Part shown: in pieces, positions 26,692-34,811 of the stretch
Layout of the letters: every line of letters starts with the position of its first letter
Position numbering within the stretch: the stretch's first letter is position 1
Program-made: the position numbers and the translations under genes
DNA from: DASUPK01 sp963782345
GTDB lineage: Bacteria; Actinomycetota; Thermoleophilia; Solirubrobacterales; 70-9
DNA: 64,000 bases
NCBI GenBank assembly: GCA_963782345.1
Contig: CAWAJF010000005.1
Coordinates: 434,001 to 498,000, forward strand
Reading direction: 5' to 3'
Notes under the pieces: generated by a model
Seen by the model: the letters and a program-made list of their open reading frames with translations, nothing else
Databases searched by the model: none
Told to the model about the DNA's origin: nothing

Positions 26692-27423
26692 CTACGCAGC
26701 TTCGCCGGGACCGTCGTCGAGCAGGGCTTCTCGCAGCAGCCGCTCCTCCTCCGCGAAGAGATGCCCGATGGTGCGGTCGCGGTCGAGGAGGATGCGCCGC
26801 TTGGTCTCGGTGATCGCCTGGCGCGGGCCGGAGGCGATCCGCCCGGCGAGCTCGATCGCGCGCGACAGCAGCTCGTCATCCGGATGGACGGCGCCCACGA
26901 TTCCCATGCGGAGAGCCGCATCGGCGTCCAGCAGGCGGCCGGTGAGCGTGAGTTCCGCGGCGACCGGCGCCGGCAGGGCGGCGCGGGCCGCGGCGTAGCT
27001 CGGCGGGATCCCTCGGGGCAGCTCCGGGAAGCCGAAGCTGGCCGCCTCGGCGGCCAAGCGCAGGTCGCAGAGCAGGGCGAGCGCGAACCCGCCCGCCAGT
27101 GCGGCGCCGTTGACGGCGGCGACCACCGGGCTGGCGCAGTTGGCGATTGCCCGGAAGCAGCCGATGCTCGTCTCCACCAGGCGCTCCCTGTGCTCGCGAT
27201 CGCCCCCGAACTGCGTCGTGTCCATTCCCGAGCAGAAGGCCGGCGGTGCCCCGGTCAGCACCACGGCGCCGACGCCGGGGTCGTCGCCGAGGGAGCCGAA
27301 GCACTCGGCGAGCTCCACGCGCAGGTCGATCGAGAGAGCGTTCCGCTTCTCGGGGCGCTGCAGCGTCACCACCGCGACCTCATCGCGTCGCTCCAGAGAG
27401 AGCAGGCCCGCCATCACGGGCAT
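26692..27423 (-). CDS. Enoyl-CoA hydratase/isomerase family protein
   Basis: A 243-residue crotonase-fold protein. The oxyanion-hole strands are in AFCSGMDTTQFGGD and VNGAALAGGFALALLCDLRLA. The catalytic region is FGFPELPRGIPPSYAA, where a Glu sits at the expected site. It starts at ATG 27423 or, less likely, 27414; the frame is open much further upstream, but that part is antisense to the YjbQ gene. Upstream on the same strand is nothing; downstream is the lipoate-ligase gene. Acyl-CoA substrate unknown. Confidence 0.85.
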   Translation of the reverse strand: MPVMAGLLSLERRDEVAVVTLQRPEKRNALSIDLRVELAECFGSLGDDPGVGAVVLTGAPPAFCSGMDTTQFGGDREHRERLVETSIGCFRAIANCASPVVAAVNGAALAGGFALALLCDLRLAAEAASFGFPELPRGIPPSYAAARAALPAPVAAELTLTGRLLDADAALRMGIVGAVHPDDELLSRAIELAGRIASGPRQAITETKRRILLDRDRTIGHLFAEEERLLREALLDDGPGEAA

Positions 27424-27450
27424 GATCCCGGAAACGCCAAAGGAGGAGAC

Positions 27451-27912
27451 TTGAAGTCGCATACCGACTACATGACGTTCAACACCGACGAGCGACGCGA
27501 GTTCGTCCGCATCACCGAGAACGTGCAGCGCGCGGTCGATGACTCCGGCGTCTCGGAGGGGATGGTGCTCGTCTCGGCGATGCACATCACCGCGGCCGTC
27601 TGGGTCAACGACGACGAGCCCGGCCTCCAGGAGGACACGCTCGAGTGGCTCGACAAGATCGCGCCGCCCAGCTGGAAGGAGCCGGCCAACGACGTCGCGC
27701 GGCAGCTGCTCCCGGATCCGGGCGACTACCGCCACCATCGAGGCGGGGAGGACAACGGCGACGCGCACCTGAAGAACCTGCTGGTGCACCACCAGGTGAT
27801 CCTGCCGATCACCGAGGGCAAGCTCGACCTCGGGCCGTGGCAGGCCGTCTTCTATTGCGAGTTCGATGGACGCCGCAAGAAGCGGCTGGTGATCAAGGTG
27901 ATGGGCGACTAG
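27451..27912 (+). CDS. YjbQ/UPF0047 family protein
   Basis: A 153-residue protein of the YjbQ (UPF0047) family. It begins LKSHTDYMTFNTDERREFV in frame with the TTG at 27451, preceded by AAAGGAGG four bases away, which decides the start. Conserved His/Asp/Glu motifs are VSAMHITAAVWVNDDEPG, YRHHRGGEDNGDAHLKN and PITEGKLDLGPWQAVFYCEFDG. Some members can replace thiamine phosphate synthase at low activity; the native role is unsettled. Divergent from the enoyl-CoA hydratase gene. Confidence 0.92.
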   Translation: MKSHTDYMTFNTDERREFVRITENVQRAVDDSGVSEGMVLVSAMHITAAVWVNDDEPGLQEDTLEWLDKIAPPSWKEPANDVARQLLPDPGDYRHHRGGEDNGDAHLKNLLVHHQVILPITEGKLDLGPWQAVFYCEFDGRRKKRLVIKVMGD

Positions 27913-27975
27913 GTTGCGCGATCCGGCCCACCGTCAGTCGCGGACGCGGGCGGCCGCACAAGACAGGTCGCCGCG

Positions 27976-28012
27976 GGTTTCGCCCTTCGCTCCAGGAGAG
28001 AGCGGCCTGGCG
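27976..28012 (+). repeat. Dispersed repeat copy A
   Basis: A ~37-bp sequence containing TTCGCCCTTCGCTCCA and GCGGCCTGG that is closely matched by 34696-34733. It lies between the YjbQ stop and the most likely start of the DMT transporter, in frame with the longer possible start of that gene. Likely a REP-like intergenic repeat. Confidence 0.5.
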
Positions 28013-28021
28013 TCCGCCGGG

Positions 28022-28846
28022 ATGGTGATCGCCGCGGTGGTCTCCGTCCAGCTCGGGTCGGCCACCGCCACCACGCTCTTCGACCGGGTCGGCCCGGCCG
28101 GCGCGGTCCTCTACCGCCTGCTCTTCGCCGCGGTCCTGCTGGTGGCGATCTGGCGTCCTCGGCCGATGGCGGCCGGACGTGACGGCCTCGGCCTCGCCGT
28201 CGCGTTCGGCGTGACCCTCGCGGGGATGAACCTCTTCTTCTACGAGGCGCTGGACAGGATCCCGCTGGGGATCGCGGTGACCTTCGAGTTCGCCGGCCCA
28301 CTGGTCGTCGGGCTGCTCGGGTCGCGGCGCCCGCTCGACCTGGTCTGGGTTGGATGCGCGGCGGCCGGCGTGCTGCTGCTGACGCGTCCGTCGGGGTCGG
28401 CAAGCGCCGCCGGGATCGGCTTCGCCCTCCTCGCCGGCGCCTTCTGGGCCGCCTACATCCTGCTCAGCTCCCGGATCGGGCGGGTGTTTCCAGGCGGCCG
28501 GGGGCTGGCGCTGGCGATGGGGATCGCGGCCCTGGTGATGATCGTGCCGGGCACGGCGGCCGCCGGCGGAGACCTGCTCGATCCCGGCGCGGCCGCCGTC
28601 GGGGCCGCCGCGGGGGTGCTCAGCTCGGTGATTCCCTATTCCCTCGAGCTGGAGGCGCTGCGCAGGATCGCCGTCGGCACCTTCGGTGTCCTGATGAGCA
28701 TGGAGCCCGCGGTGGCCGCGCTGATCGGGCTGGTCGCGCTCGACCAGGGACTCGCCACCTTCGACGTCGTCGGCATCGGACTGGTCGTCGTCGCGAGCGC
28801 CGGGGTGCTCGGGTCCTCGGTCGGCGAGGCGCCGACGGAGGCCTGA
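28022..28846 (+). CDS. EamA/DMT-family exporter (RhtA-like)
   Basis: A 274-residue ten-helix drug/metabolite transporter with two EamA repeats. The first helix is MVIAAVVSVQLGSATATTLF, and the pattern VGPAGAVLYRLLFAAVLL, FYEALDRIPLGIAVTFEFAGP and VGTFGVLMSMEPAVAALIGL matches RhtA/YdcZ-type amino-acid or threonine/homoserine exporters. I set the start at ATG 28022 because the longer frame (TTG 27914) would include the dispersed repeat at 27976-28012. A CTG at about 28007 is another option. Exported metabolite unknown. Confidence 0.85.
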   Translation: MVIAAVVSVQLGSATATTLFDRVGPAGAVLYRLLFAAVLLVAIWRPRPMAAGRDGLGLAVAFGVTLAGMNLFFYEALDRIPLGIAVTFEFAGPLVVGLLGSRRPLDLVWVGCAAAGVLLLTRPSGSASAAGIGFALLAGAFWAAYILLSSRIGRVFPGGRGLALAMGIAALVMIVPGTAAAGGDLLDPGAAAVGAAAGVLSSVIPYSLELEALRRIAVGTFGVLMSMEPAVAALIGLVALDQGLATFDVVGIGLVVVASAGVLGSSVGEAPTEA

Positions 28847-28848
28847 AG

Positions 28849-29055
28849 CTAGGCGGCCCTGCGCAAGCGGCGCAGCCGCCGGCCGAAGCGCAGGCGGGAA
28901 AGGCTCGAGATGGCCGCCATCTCCCCGGTGGGAGAGGTGGTGGCGGCCGCGTCGACGTTGAGCAACGACGGCATGTGGCGCTCGATCTGGGCCACGAGGC
29001 AGGCCCGACACGAGCACTCAGGAACGGATATGCCTGTGTTGGAACAGACTGTCAT
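28849..29055 (-). CDS. Small Cys-rich protein (68 aa)
   Basis: A 68-residue ORF. Four Cys lie in the first 20 residues (TVCSN, then PECSCRACLV), with a Cys-x-Cys-x-x-Cys pattern that could bind a metal. An IERHMPSLL helix follows and the tail is strongly basic. ATG 29055 has AAGGA seven bases upstream, which supports it as a real gene. Convergent with the DMT exporter. No family recognised. Confidence 0.55.
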   Translation of the reverse strand: MTVCSNTGISVPECSCRACLVAQIERHMPSLLNVDAAATTSPTGEMAAISSLSRLRFGRRLRRLRRAA

Positions 29056-29148
29056 CCCAGTTCCTTAAGCCAAAGCGAGATCACGGTAACTACATCGGCG
29101 GTCGGAATCTCCGCAAATAGCCCAAAACCGCGTAGTTGACATCCAGTC

Positions 29149-30015
29149 ATGGAGCCCCCTGGGTCGTCCGCTGAGAAGATCGACGGAATGGAAGCACAGG
29201 GGCCAGACCTCCGCGCCGGTTCGATCGCCGACGCGATCGCCAAGGCACAGGTGCACGCCCCGACCCGTGGAAACCGCAAGCTCGAGCGGTTCCTGGACGC
29301 GGTCAACGCCGATGACCGTGTGCGCGCCTGGTGGTACATGGCCCAGATCACGTCGGAGCGGCTCGGCATGTCGGATCACTCCTGGGTGCACGTGCAGGTC
29401 GTCCTCAACATCTCGCTGCGGCTCCTCCGCCTGCTCGTCAAGGGCGGCATCGAGCCGGCGATGGTCACCGATCACGGGATGCGGGACCGCGACGCGGAGG
29501 TCGTCGTCGCGGGCGGCGCCCTGCTCCACGACGTCGGCATGTCGATCCACCGCGCGGACCACGAGGCCTACAGCCTCTTCATGGTGGAGGAGCGCCTCCG
29601 TCCGCTGCTCGCCGAGGTCTACGACGAGCCGGAGCGGACGGTGGTGAGCGCGGAGATCCTGCACGCGATCATCGGCCACCGCCGCCGGGGCGAGCCCTAC
29701 ACGGTGGAGGCCGGCGTGGTTCGGGTCGCCGACGCCCTGGACATGGCCGAAGGCCGCTCGAGAATCCCGGTCGAGGGAGGCCAGTACGGGATCCACGCCC
29801 TCTCGGCGGCGGCGATCGACGAGGTCCGGATCGAGGCGGGCGAGGAGCGCCCGGTCAAGATCGAGATCGAGATGAACAACTCGGCGGGCATCTTCCAGGT
29901 CGACGACCTGCTCGCCACGAAGCTGCGGGGCACCCCGCTCGAGGGCCACGTGGAGGTCGTCGCCGAGGTCGCGGGCGAGACCGAGAAGCGCCTGCTGCCC
30001 TCGTTCCGGCTCTAG
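29149..30015 (+). CDS. HD-domain phosphohydrolase
   Basis: A 288-residue metal-dependent hydrolase. The HD core has DHSWVHVQVV (first His), then GGALLHDVGMSIHRADHE with the HD pair, AEILHAIIGHRRR, and VRVADALDMAEGRSR, where the last Asp completes the metal site. Such proteins hydrolyse nucleotides or cyclic dinucleotides. After the HD domain, about 80 residues form an alpha/beta C-terminal part. ATG 29188 (residue 14) is an alternative start, since the first 13 residues are poorly structured and no ribosome binding site precedes 29149. Confidence 0.85.
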   Translation: MEPPGSSAEKIDGMEAQGPDLRAGSIADAIAKAQVHAPTRGNRKLERFLDAVNADDRVRAWWYMAQITSERLGMSDHSWVHVQVVLNISLRLLRLLVKGGIEPAMVTDHGMRDRDAEVVVAGGALLHDVGMSIHRADHEAYSLFMVEERLRPLLAEVYDEPERTVVSAEILHAIIGHRRRGEPYTVEAGVVRVADALDMAEGRSRIPVEGGQYGIHALSAAAIDEVRIEAGEERPVKIEIEMNNSAGIFQVDDLLATKLRGTPLEGHVEVVAEVAGETEKRLLPSFRL

Positions 30016-30054
30016 CGCCCCGGCGGAGACCGGCTGGGGAGGGGGGATTCGAAA

Positions 30055-30102
30055 GGCTGTGGTCCTCTTGGCGCGCTATGAGACGCCAAAGCGACCACAA
30101 CC
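30055..30102. terminator. Large stem-loop between convergent genes
   Basis: A two-part stem: GGCTGTGGTC (30055-30064) pairs with GACCACAACC (30093-30102) with one mismatch, and inside it TTGGCG (30068-30073) pairs with CGCCAA (30084-30089) around a 10-base loop. It lies between the HD-protein stop and the enoyl-CoA hydratase stop. It could terminate transcription on either strand, but there is no T-run. A structured small RNA is possible. Confidence 0.45.
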
Positions 30103-30151
30103 TTCTCCGGGCGGGCTCGCTGCCGCGGCGTGCAGGCGAGCGAGGAGCCGG

Positions 30152-30940
30152 CTAGACCCCGGCGCCCTCTCCTCCGCGGCCCTCGCCCGCGGCGAAGCGG
30201 GCGGCGCCCTTGACGCCCACGCCGCTGACGGCGCCGCCGATCTCCGCCTCGCGGATCAGACCCTCCTCCAGCGATAGGCCGAAGCCCTCCAGGGCCGACT
30301 GGCGGTCGGCGAGCATCGTCTCCTGCGGGAACTGCGCCAGGCCCTCCGCCATCTCCAGCGCCCGGTCAAGATGCTTCCCCGGGGGCACGATCTCGGTGAG
30401 GAGGCCCATGGCCGAGGCTTCCTCGGCATCGACGATGCGGCCGGTGATGATCATGTCCAGGGCGCGGCCCATTCCAACCACTCGCGGCAACCGCTGGGTG
30501 CCGCCGTCGATCAGGGGGACACCCCAGCGTCGCTCGGGGAAGCCCAGCTTCGCGGTCTCGGTGCCGATCCGCAGGTCGCACCACAGCGCCAGCTCCAGGC
30601 CGCCTGCCAGCGCATACCCAGAGATCGCTGCGATCGTCGGCTTCGGCGAGGTGATCCGGGTGAACCCCAATGGCCCGTGAGGGCGCGGCTTCAGCCACTG
30701 CTCCGCGATTCCCTGGTCGTCCATCGCTGCGGCGACCGACTTCAGGTCCGCACCGGCGCAGAAGGCCTCGTCGCCCGCTCCCGTGAGGATCAGAACCCGC
30801 GCCTCTTCGTCTCCCTCGAACTCGCGGTAGGCCTCGAGCAGCTGATCGGCCGTGGCCGGGTCGACGGCGTTGCGTCGCTCGGGCCGGTCGATGGTGAGCA
30901 CCCCGGCGGCGCCGCGCCGCTCATAGGTGACCTCGGGCAT
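30152..30940 (-). CDS. Enoyl-CoA hydratase/isomerase family protein
   Basis: A 262-residue crotonase-family enzyme. It starts MPEVTYERRGAAGVLTIDRP at 30940; the frame extends 15 codons further, but the typical crotonase N-terminus begins here. Oxyanion-hole motifs are AFCAGADLKS and ISGYALAGGLELALWCDLRI, and the catalytic region is LGFPERRWGVPLIDGGTQRL, with Glu at the expected position. Related to the hydratase at 26692 but with clearly different sequence. It probably acts in fatty-acid or amino-acid CoA-ester breakdown. Confidence 0.88.
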   Translation of the reverse strand: MPEVTYERRGAAGVLTIDRPERRNAVDPATADQLLEAYREFEGDEEARVLILTGAGDEAFCAGADLKSVAAAMDDQGIAEQWLKPRPHGPLGFTRITSPKPTIAAISGYALAGGLELALWCDLRIGTETAKLGFPERRWGVPLIDGGTQRLPRVVGMGRALDMIITGRIVDAEEASAMGLLTEIVPPGKHLDRALEMAEGLAQFPQETMLADRQSALEGFGLSLEEGLIREAEIGGAVSGVGVKGAARFAAGEGRGGEGAGV

Positions 30941-30960
30941 GGCGGCGATCCTAGATGTAC

Positions 30961-32181
30961 CTAGCCCGGCGTGGACTGTGGCCACTGCCGGAGGAACGGC
31001 AGCGGGTCCAGCGGCTTGGTCTCGGCGCCGAGCGACGCCTTTCCGACCCGGACCTCGAAGTGGAGGTGCGGCCCCTCGCAGCTGCCGGTGCAGCCGAGCT
31101 GCCCGACCTCCTCGCCGGAGTGCACCCGCTGGCCCAGCCGGACCGGCGACGGTTTCAGCATGTGCATGTAGACGAAGCTGTGATTGTCCTCGGGGCTGTA
31201 GATCGCGATGTAGTTCCCGCGGCCGCCGTCGTCGGGGTTGCTGTTCTTTCCCCGGTCGACGACGATGCCGTCCCGGACTGCCACTTCGGCCGTCCCGGCC
31301 TTGCCGAAGATGTCCTGGCCTTCGTGGATGTGTCCGTAGCGCGGGGCCCCGAAGCGGGCGAGCTCGTCGCCGAAGTCGTGCGGCCCGCGGACCGGAAAGA
31401 CATAACCGCGGACGAGGCCGGTCGGCGTTCCGGGGTCGATGCCGAAGATCGAGGCGCTGTTTGCGAGCGACTCGTGGGCGGGCCCGGTGTCGAGGCCGGG
31501 CAGGGGCAACCCGAGCGCCGAGCCAAGGGCCGCGCCCAGCGCCATCACCACGGTGACCGCGAACCCGGCCTTGGCCGTCGGCCAGAAGAGCCCATGCCGC
31601 CGCCCCGCGACGCGCCTGCGGTTCTCGGCCGCGCGGGCGCGCTTCTTGACGGGACCGCTGACGGCGGGCGGGACCTGCGCTCGTTTCGGCCGGGACGGCT
31701 GCGCCGGTGCCGGCTCGGGCCGGGCCGGCAGTGAGCGGGTCGGCCGGCGCGCGGAGCGCAGCGCCTGGCGCTCGCGCCGCAGCTTCTCCGCTCGCTCGTG
31801 TCGCCGTCGCTCCCTGCGCTCTCGCTCGGCCCGTTCCCGCTCGGCCCGTTCCCGCTCGACCGTCGCGCGCCGCTCGCGCTCAACCCGCTCGCGCTGGATC
31901 CGCTCGCGCTCCAGTCGCTCGGCAAGTGATTCGCGCCGGCGAAGCGGAACGGCCTCGGCAGCCGGCTGGGACGAATGGCCAGGAGCCAGGTCGGCCCGCG
32001 TGGCGCCGGTAGCGAGCGCTACCGGAGCAGTCCGGTCAGGCGGCGAGGGCTGCGGTTCCGGTAGCGATTCGCGCCGCTCGTCATAGCGGCCCGGGCATGG
32101 ATCGAAGGTCCCGCCGTCAGCCTCGCCCGGTTCCAGATGCGCTTGCGAATCGACGAGATGATCGTCCCCGGCCTGACCCAT
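30961..32181 (-). CDS. M23-family (LytM) peptidase with long charged N-terminal region
   Basis: A 406-residue putative peptidoglycan endopeptidase. The C-terminal M23 domain has HIHEGQDIFGKAGT (zinc H-x(n)-D) and GPHLHFEVRVG (H-x-H). A single membrane helix (around FAVTVVMALGAALGSALGL, ~residues 210-228) should place this domain outside. The N-terminal ~205 residues are cytoplasmic: a Pro/Ala-rich head, then a run of ER/RE repeats (ERERAERERAERE-type, ~85-145) likely to be helical, then a Pro-rich basic part. Thirteen bases downstream of a small membrane-protein gene, likely in one operon. Confidence 0.88.
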   Translation of the reverse strand: MGQAGDDHLVDSQAHLEPGEADGGTFDPCPGRYDERRESLPEPQPSPPDRTAPVALATGATRADLAPGHSSQPAAEAVPLRRRESLAERLERERIQRERVERERRATVERERAERERAERERRERRRHERAEKLRRERQALRSARRPTRSLPARPEPAPAQPSRPKRAQVPPAVSGPVKKRARAAENRRRVAGRRHGLFWPTAKAGFAVTVVMALGAALGSALGLPLPGLDTGPAHESLANSASIFGIDPGTPTGLVRGYVFPVRGPHDFGDELARFGAPRYGHIHEGQDIFGKAGTAEVAVRDGIVVDRGKNSNPDDGGRGNYIAIYSPEDNHSFVYMHMLKPSPVRLGQRVHSGEEVGQLGCTGSCEGPHLHFEVRVGKASLGAETKPLDPLPFLRQWPQSTPG

Positions 32182-32194
32182 GGCAGGCGGGTGA

Positions 32195-32452
32195 CTAGCG
32201 ACTTCCGAGGCGCTCGAGGTCCTCCGTGCGCCTCTGCTTGCGGTTTTCGAGGCGGATCTGGATCAGGGAGAGGACGGTCACGAGGATGGCGAAGAACGCG
32301 ATCAGCCCGAAGGCGAAGAAGGTGACCACCTTGTCGTTCGTGCGGCCGTAGGTGCCGACTCCGTCGGCGGCCATCGCGGCGGGTGCGATCACGAGGATGC
32401 CGACCAGTACGAGGAGCGGAGGCAGCGCCCGGGAGATCTTGCCGAATCGCAT
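32195..32452 (-). CDS. Small membrane protein with signal-like N-terminus
   Basis: An 85-residue protein with two hydrophobic segments: LPPLLVLVGILVIAPAAMAADG, which looks like a cleavable signal peptide ending at AMA-AD, and VVTFFAFGLIAFFAILVTVLSLI. A basic, helical tail follows (IRLENRKQRRTEDLE). ATG 32452 is preferred; an upstream in-frame TTG exists at 32461. It lies just upstream of the M23 peptidase and may be co-transcribed. No family recognised. Confidence 0.65.
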   Translation of the reverse strand: MRFGKISRALPPLLVLVGILVIAPAAMAADGVGTYGRTNDKVVTFFAFGLIAFFAILVTVLSLIQIRLENRKQRRTEDLERLGSR

Positions 32453-32600
32453 TCCGGGCAATCTAACGCAGACTGATGACGGCGGTCGCTGCTCGGCTCC
32501 GCTTCGGAATACCTCGCATGACTAAGAACCGCCTTAGGCGCAATTTTCGCCAGGTCCCCTAGGATGCTCCCGCCTCGGATCCGCCCCGAGGCCCTCCGGC

Positions 32601-33473
32601 ATGGATCCGATCTCCTACTTCCAGGCAATCGTGCTCGGCCTGCTCCAGGGCGTCGCGGAGCTCTTCCCGATCTCGAGCCTCGGCCACAGCGTGGTGCTGC
32701 CGAGGCTGTTCGGCTGGGACATCCACCAGGACGACGACTACTTCCTCAGCTTCCTGGTCGCGACCCACTGCGCAACGGCCCTCGTGCTGCTCCTCTTCTT
32801 CCTCAAGGATTGGGTTCGGATCGTCAAGGGCCTGGGCCGTTCCCTCCGCGACCGCTACATCGCCCCGGATGACACCGACGCGAAGCTCGGGTGGCTCCTC
32901 GTGGTGGGAACGATCCCGGCCGGCCTGCTGGGCCTGCTGCTGGAGCATCCGCTGCGAACCCTGTTCGCCTCGACACAGAACGCTGCGATCTTCCTGTTCG
33001 TCAACGGATTGATGCTGTTCGGCGCGGAGGCACTGCGCCGTCGTGCGCCGGTTCGCTCCGAGGAGAGCATCGAATCCGACGAGATCATCGCCCGCACACT
33101 CAGCTTCCGCGAGGCTCTTGGCGTCGGCGCCGCCCAGGCGCTGGCTCTGATCCCCGGGCTCTCGCGTTCCGGCGCGAGCATGGGGGGTGGCCTGCTCGCC
33201 GGCCTCTCCAACGAGGAGGCCGCGCGCTTCGCCTTCCTGCTCGCCACGCCGATCATCGGCGCGGCCGGCGTCCTCAAGCTGCCCGACCTGCTCGGCTCGC
33301 AGGGCGACCACGTCCGCGGCCAGGCGCTGGTGGGAGCGCTGGGCGCCGCGATCACCGCCTATCTGTCGGTGAAGTTCCTGCTCCGCTTCTTCGAGACCAA
33401 TCGCCTGACACCCTTTGCCATCTACTGCTGTGTCGTCGGTGCCGCCCTCTCGATCGGCTTCGCGCTCAGCTGA
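32601..33473 (+). CDS. uppP: Undecaprenyl-diphosphatase UppP (BacA)
   Basis: A 290-residue integral membrane phosphatase that recycles undecaprenyl diphosphate to the monophosphate carrier for cell-wall synthesis. The two active-site signatures are GVAELFPISSLGHSVVLP (E-rich BacA motif 1) and LIPGLSRSGASMGGGLLAGL (PGxSRSG motif 2). About eight membrane helices are seen. In most BacA proteins motif 1 reads G-x-x-E-x-x-P-I-S-S-x-x-H; here it is complete. Overexpression in other bacteria gives bacitracin tolerance. A small membrane protein follows 10 bp downstream. Confidence 0.95.
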   Translation: MDPISYFQAIVLGLLQGVAELFPISSLGHSVVLPRLFGWDIHQDDDYFLSFLVATHCATALVLLLFFLKDWVRIVKGLGRSLRDRYIAPDDTDAKLGWLLVVGTIPAGLLGLLLEHPLRTLFASTQNAAIFLFVNGLMLFGAEALRRRAPVRSEESIESDEIIARTLSFREALGVGAAQALALIPGLSRSGASMGGGLLAGLSNEEAARFAFLLATPIIGAAGVLKLPDLLGSQGDHVRGQALVGALGAAITAYLSVKFLLRFFETNRLTPFAIYCCVVGAALSIGFALS

Positions 33474-33483
33474 GGAGCTCCAG

Positions 33484-33729
33484 ATGACCAAGCGCCCGCA
33501 ACTGATCGTCCCCGCCGTGATCCTCGGCGTGATCCTCCTCGTGATCGCCGGGATCTACTGGATCGACGACGCCGGCTCGCTGCCGTCGTTCTTTCCCGGC
33601 CACGACGCCGGCTCGACCCACCACCACTTCAAGCACGGCCTTGCGGCGGCGGTCGTCGCGATCGGCTGCTTCGTCTTCGCCTGGTTCCAGACGGGGGGCG
33701 GACCAGGCGAGCGGCCTAGTCAGACTTGA
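33484..33729 (+). CDS. Small two-helix membrane protein
   Basis: An 81-residue protein with two membrane helices (LIVPAVILGVILLVIAGIYWI and LAAAVVAIGCFVFAWFQTG). Between them is a short loop with a His cluster (STHHHFKHG). ATG 33484 has GAGGAG about 9 bases upstream. It lies 10 bp downstream of uppP and is probably co-transcribed; its stop overlaps the end of the convergent CDF transporter by 14 bp. No family recognised. Confidence 0.7.
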   Translation: MTKRPQLIVPAVILGVILLVIAGIYWIDDAGSLPSFFPGHDAGSTHHHFKHGLAAAVVAIGCFVFAWFQTGGGPGERPSQT

Positions 33730-34615
33730 TCTGAAGCAGCTCGTCCTCGGTCTCGTGCTCGACCTGGAGCGTCGAGTGCTCCACCCCGAACCGGTCGTCG
33801 AGCAGGCGGGCGGCGTTCCAGCGCGCCTCGTGGCAGTCGACGTCTCGCCCGACGATGAGGTGGGCCGAGATCGACGGCATCCCGGAGGTCACCTCCCAGA
33901 CGTGCAGGTCATGGACCTCGACCACGCCGTCCGTCCCCGCGAGGGCCTGGCCGATCCGCTCGGGTTCCAGACCGGGCGGGGCCGCCTCCATGAAGATCCG
34001 GCCGGAATCGCGGAGCAGGCCGTATGAGGCCCAGAGCATCAGCGCGGCGACCAGCAGTGAGGCGATGCCGTCGGCGCGGTCGAATCCCCAGATCAGGATC
34101 AGCGCGCCCGCAACCGCGGTCGCGATGAAGGCGAAGAGATCGGTGAGCACGTGCCGGAAGGCGCCCTCGACGTTCAGGCTCTTTCGCTCAGCGCCGGCGA
34201 GAAGCCGGGTGGCGAGCAGGTTGACCCCGGTCCCGACGAGCGCCACGATCAGGACAAGCGCCCCTTCCACGTCCGGCGGCTCGATCAGGCGGCGGATGCC
34301 CTCGTAGACGATCAGGCCGCCGAGCAGCAGCAGGGTGAGCCCGTTCAGCTGGGCGGAGAGAATCTCCGCGCGCTTCATCCCGTAGGTGAAGCTCCCGGCC
34401 GGCGGGCGCTCGGCGAGCCGCAGAGCCGCCAGGGCCATCCCGAGCGCGACGGCATCGGTGAGCATGTGCCCGGCGTCGGAGAGCAGCGCCAGGGAGGAGC
34501 CGACGATCCCGGCGACGACCTCGGCGAGCATGAAGGCGACGATCAGGGCGAAGGCGCCGCCGAGGCGGCGGGCGTCGGCGTTTTGAAGGTCGCCGTGGGC
34601 GTGGTCGTGAGCCAT
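33716..34615 (-). CDS. Cation diffusion facilitator (CzcD-like) metal transporter
   Basis: A 299-residue CDF efflux protein. The N-terminus begins MAHDHAHGDLQ, a short His-rich tail. Six membrane helices follow; helix II has SLALLSDAGHMLTDAVAL and helix V has FRHVLTDLFAFIAT, giving the HxxxD/DxxxD metal site pairs. A cytoplasmic alpha/beta domain ends the protein (VEVHDLHVWEVTSGMPSISAHL). Zinc or cobalt export is typical of this clade. No good ribosome binding site precedes the ATG at 34615. A ~380 bp gene-free region follows. Confidence 0.92.
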   Translation of the reverse strand: MAHDHAHGDLQNADARRLGGAFALIVAFMLAEVVAGIVGSSLALLSDAGHMLTDAVALGMALAALRLAERPPAGSFTYGMKRAEILSAQLNGLTLLLLGGLIVYEGIRRLIEPPDVEGALVLIVALVGTGVNLLATRLLAGAERKSLNVEGAFRHVLTDLFAFIATAVAGALILIWGFDRADGIASLLVAALMLWASYGLLRDSGRIFMEAAPPGLEPERIGQALAGTDGVVEVHDLHVWEVTSGMPSISAHLIVGRDVDCHEARWNAARLLDDRFGVEHSTLQVEHETEDELLQIKSD

Positions 34616-34695
34616 GCGGTGATTACAGCGGGTGGTGCACGGCTTCGCCACAAGGGTCGGGGCCACGAGCGGCCCACCCCGCCTAAGTCGCTTCG

Positions 34696-34733
34696 GGCTT
34701 CGCCCTTCGCTCCAAAGGAGAGTGGCCTGGTGG
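34696..34733 (+). repeat. Dispersed repeat copy B
   Basis: Matches copy A at 27976 over ~37 bp (shared TTCGCCCTTCGCTCCA, then AGGAGAG or similar, then GGCCTGG). Its 3' part, GGCCTGGTGGCC, is the reverse complement of the hairpin core at 3333-3344 and 42103-42114. Confidence 0.5.
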
Positions 34734-34745
34734 CCCCTTAATAGA

Positions 34746-34774
34746 CAGACACCAGGCCTTCGACCTGGTGTCTG
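34746..34774. terminator. Perfect 11-bp hairpin
   Basis: CAGACACCAGG (34746-34756) and CCTGGTGTCTG (34764-34774) form an 11-bp stem with a 7-base loop, followed on the plus strand by AAAA. A second hairpin begins five bases later. With no T-run after the stem, it may be a structured RNA or DNA element rather than a classic terminator. Confidence 0.5.
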
Positions 34775-34778
34775 AAAA

Positions 34779-34811
34779 GCGCGCGACCCGGGGCAGGGAG
34801 GGGTCGCGCGC
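34779..34811. terminator. Perfect 11-bp hairpin, second of tandem pair
   Basis: GCGCGCGACCC (34779-34789) pairs with GGGTCGCGCGC (34801-34811) around an 11-base G-rich loop. It directly follows the hairpin at 34746. Role unknown; see findings. Confidence 0.5.

Noticed and set aside
26191..27450. Plus-strand frame continuous with the YjbQ gene from 26191
   Set aside because: The part before 27451 is antisense to the lipoate-ligase and enoyl-CoA hydratase genes; the TTG at 27451 with AAAGGAGG and the YjbQ N-terminus fix the start.
29136..29141. TTGACA upstream of the HD-domain gene as a -35
   Set aside because: No acceptable -10 at 16-18 bp downstream; left uncalled.
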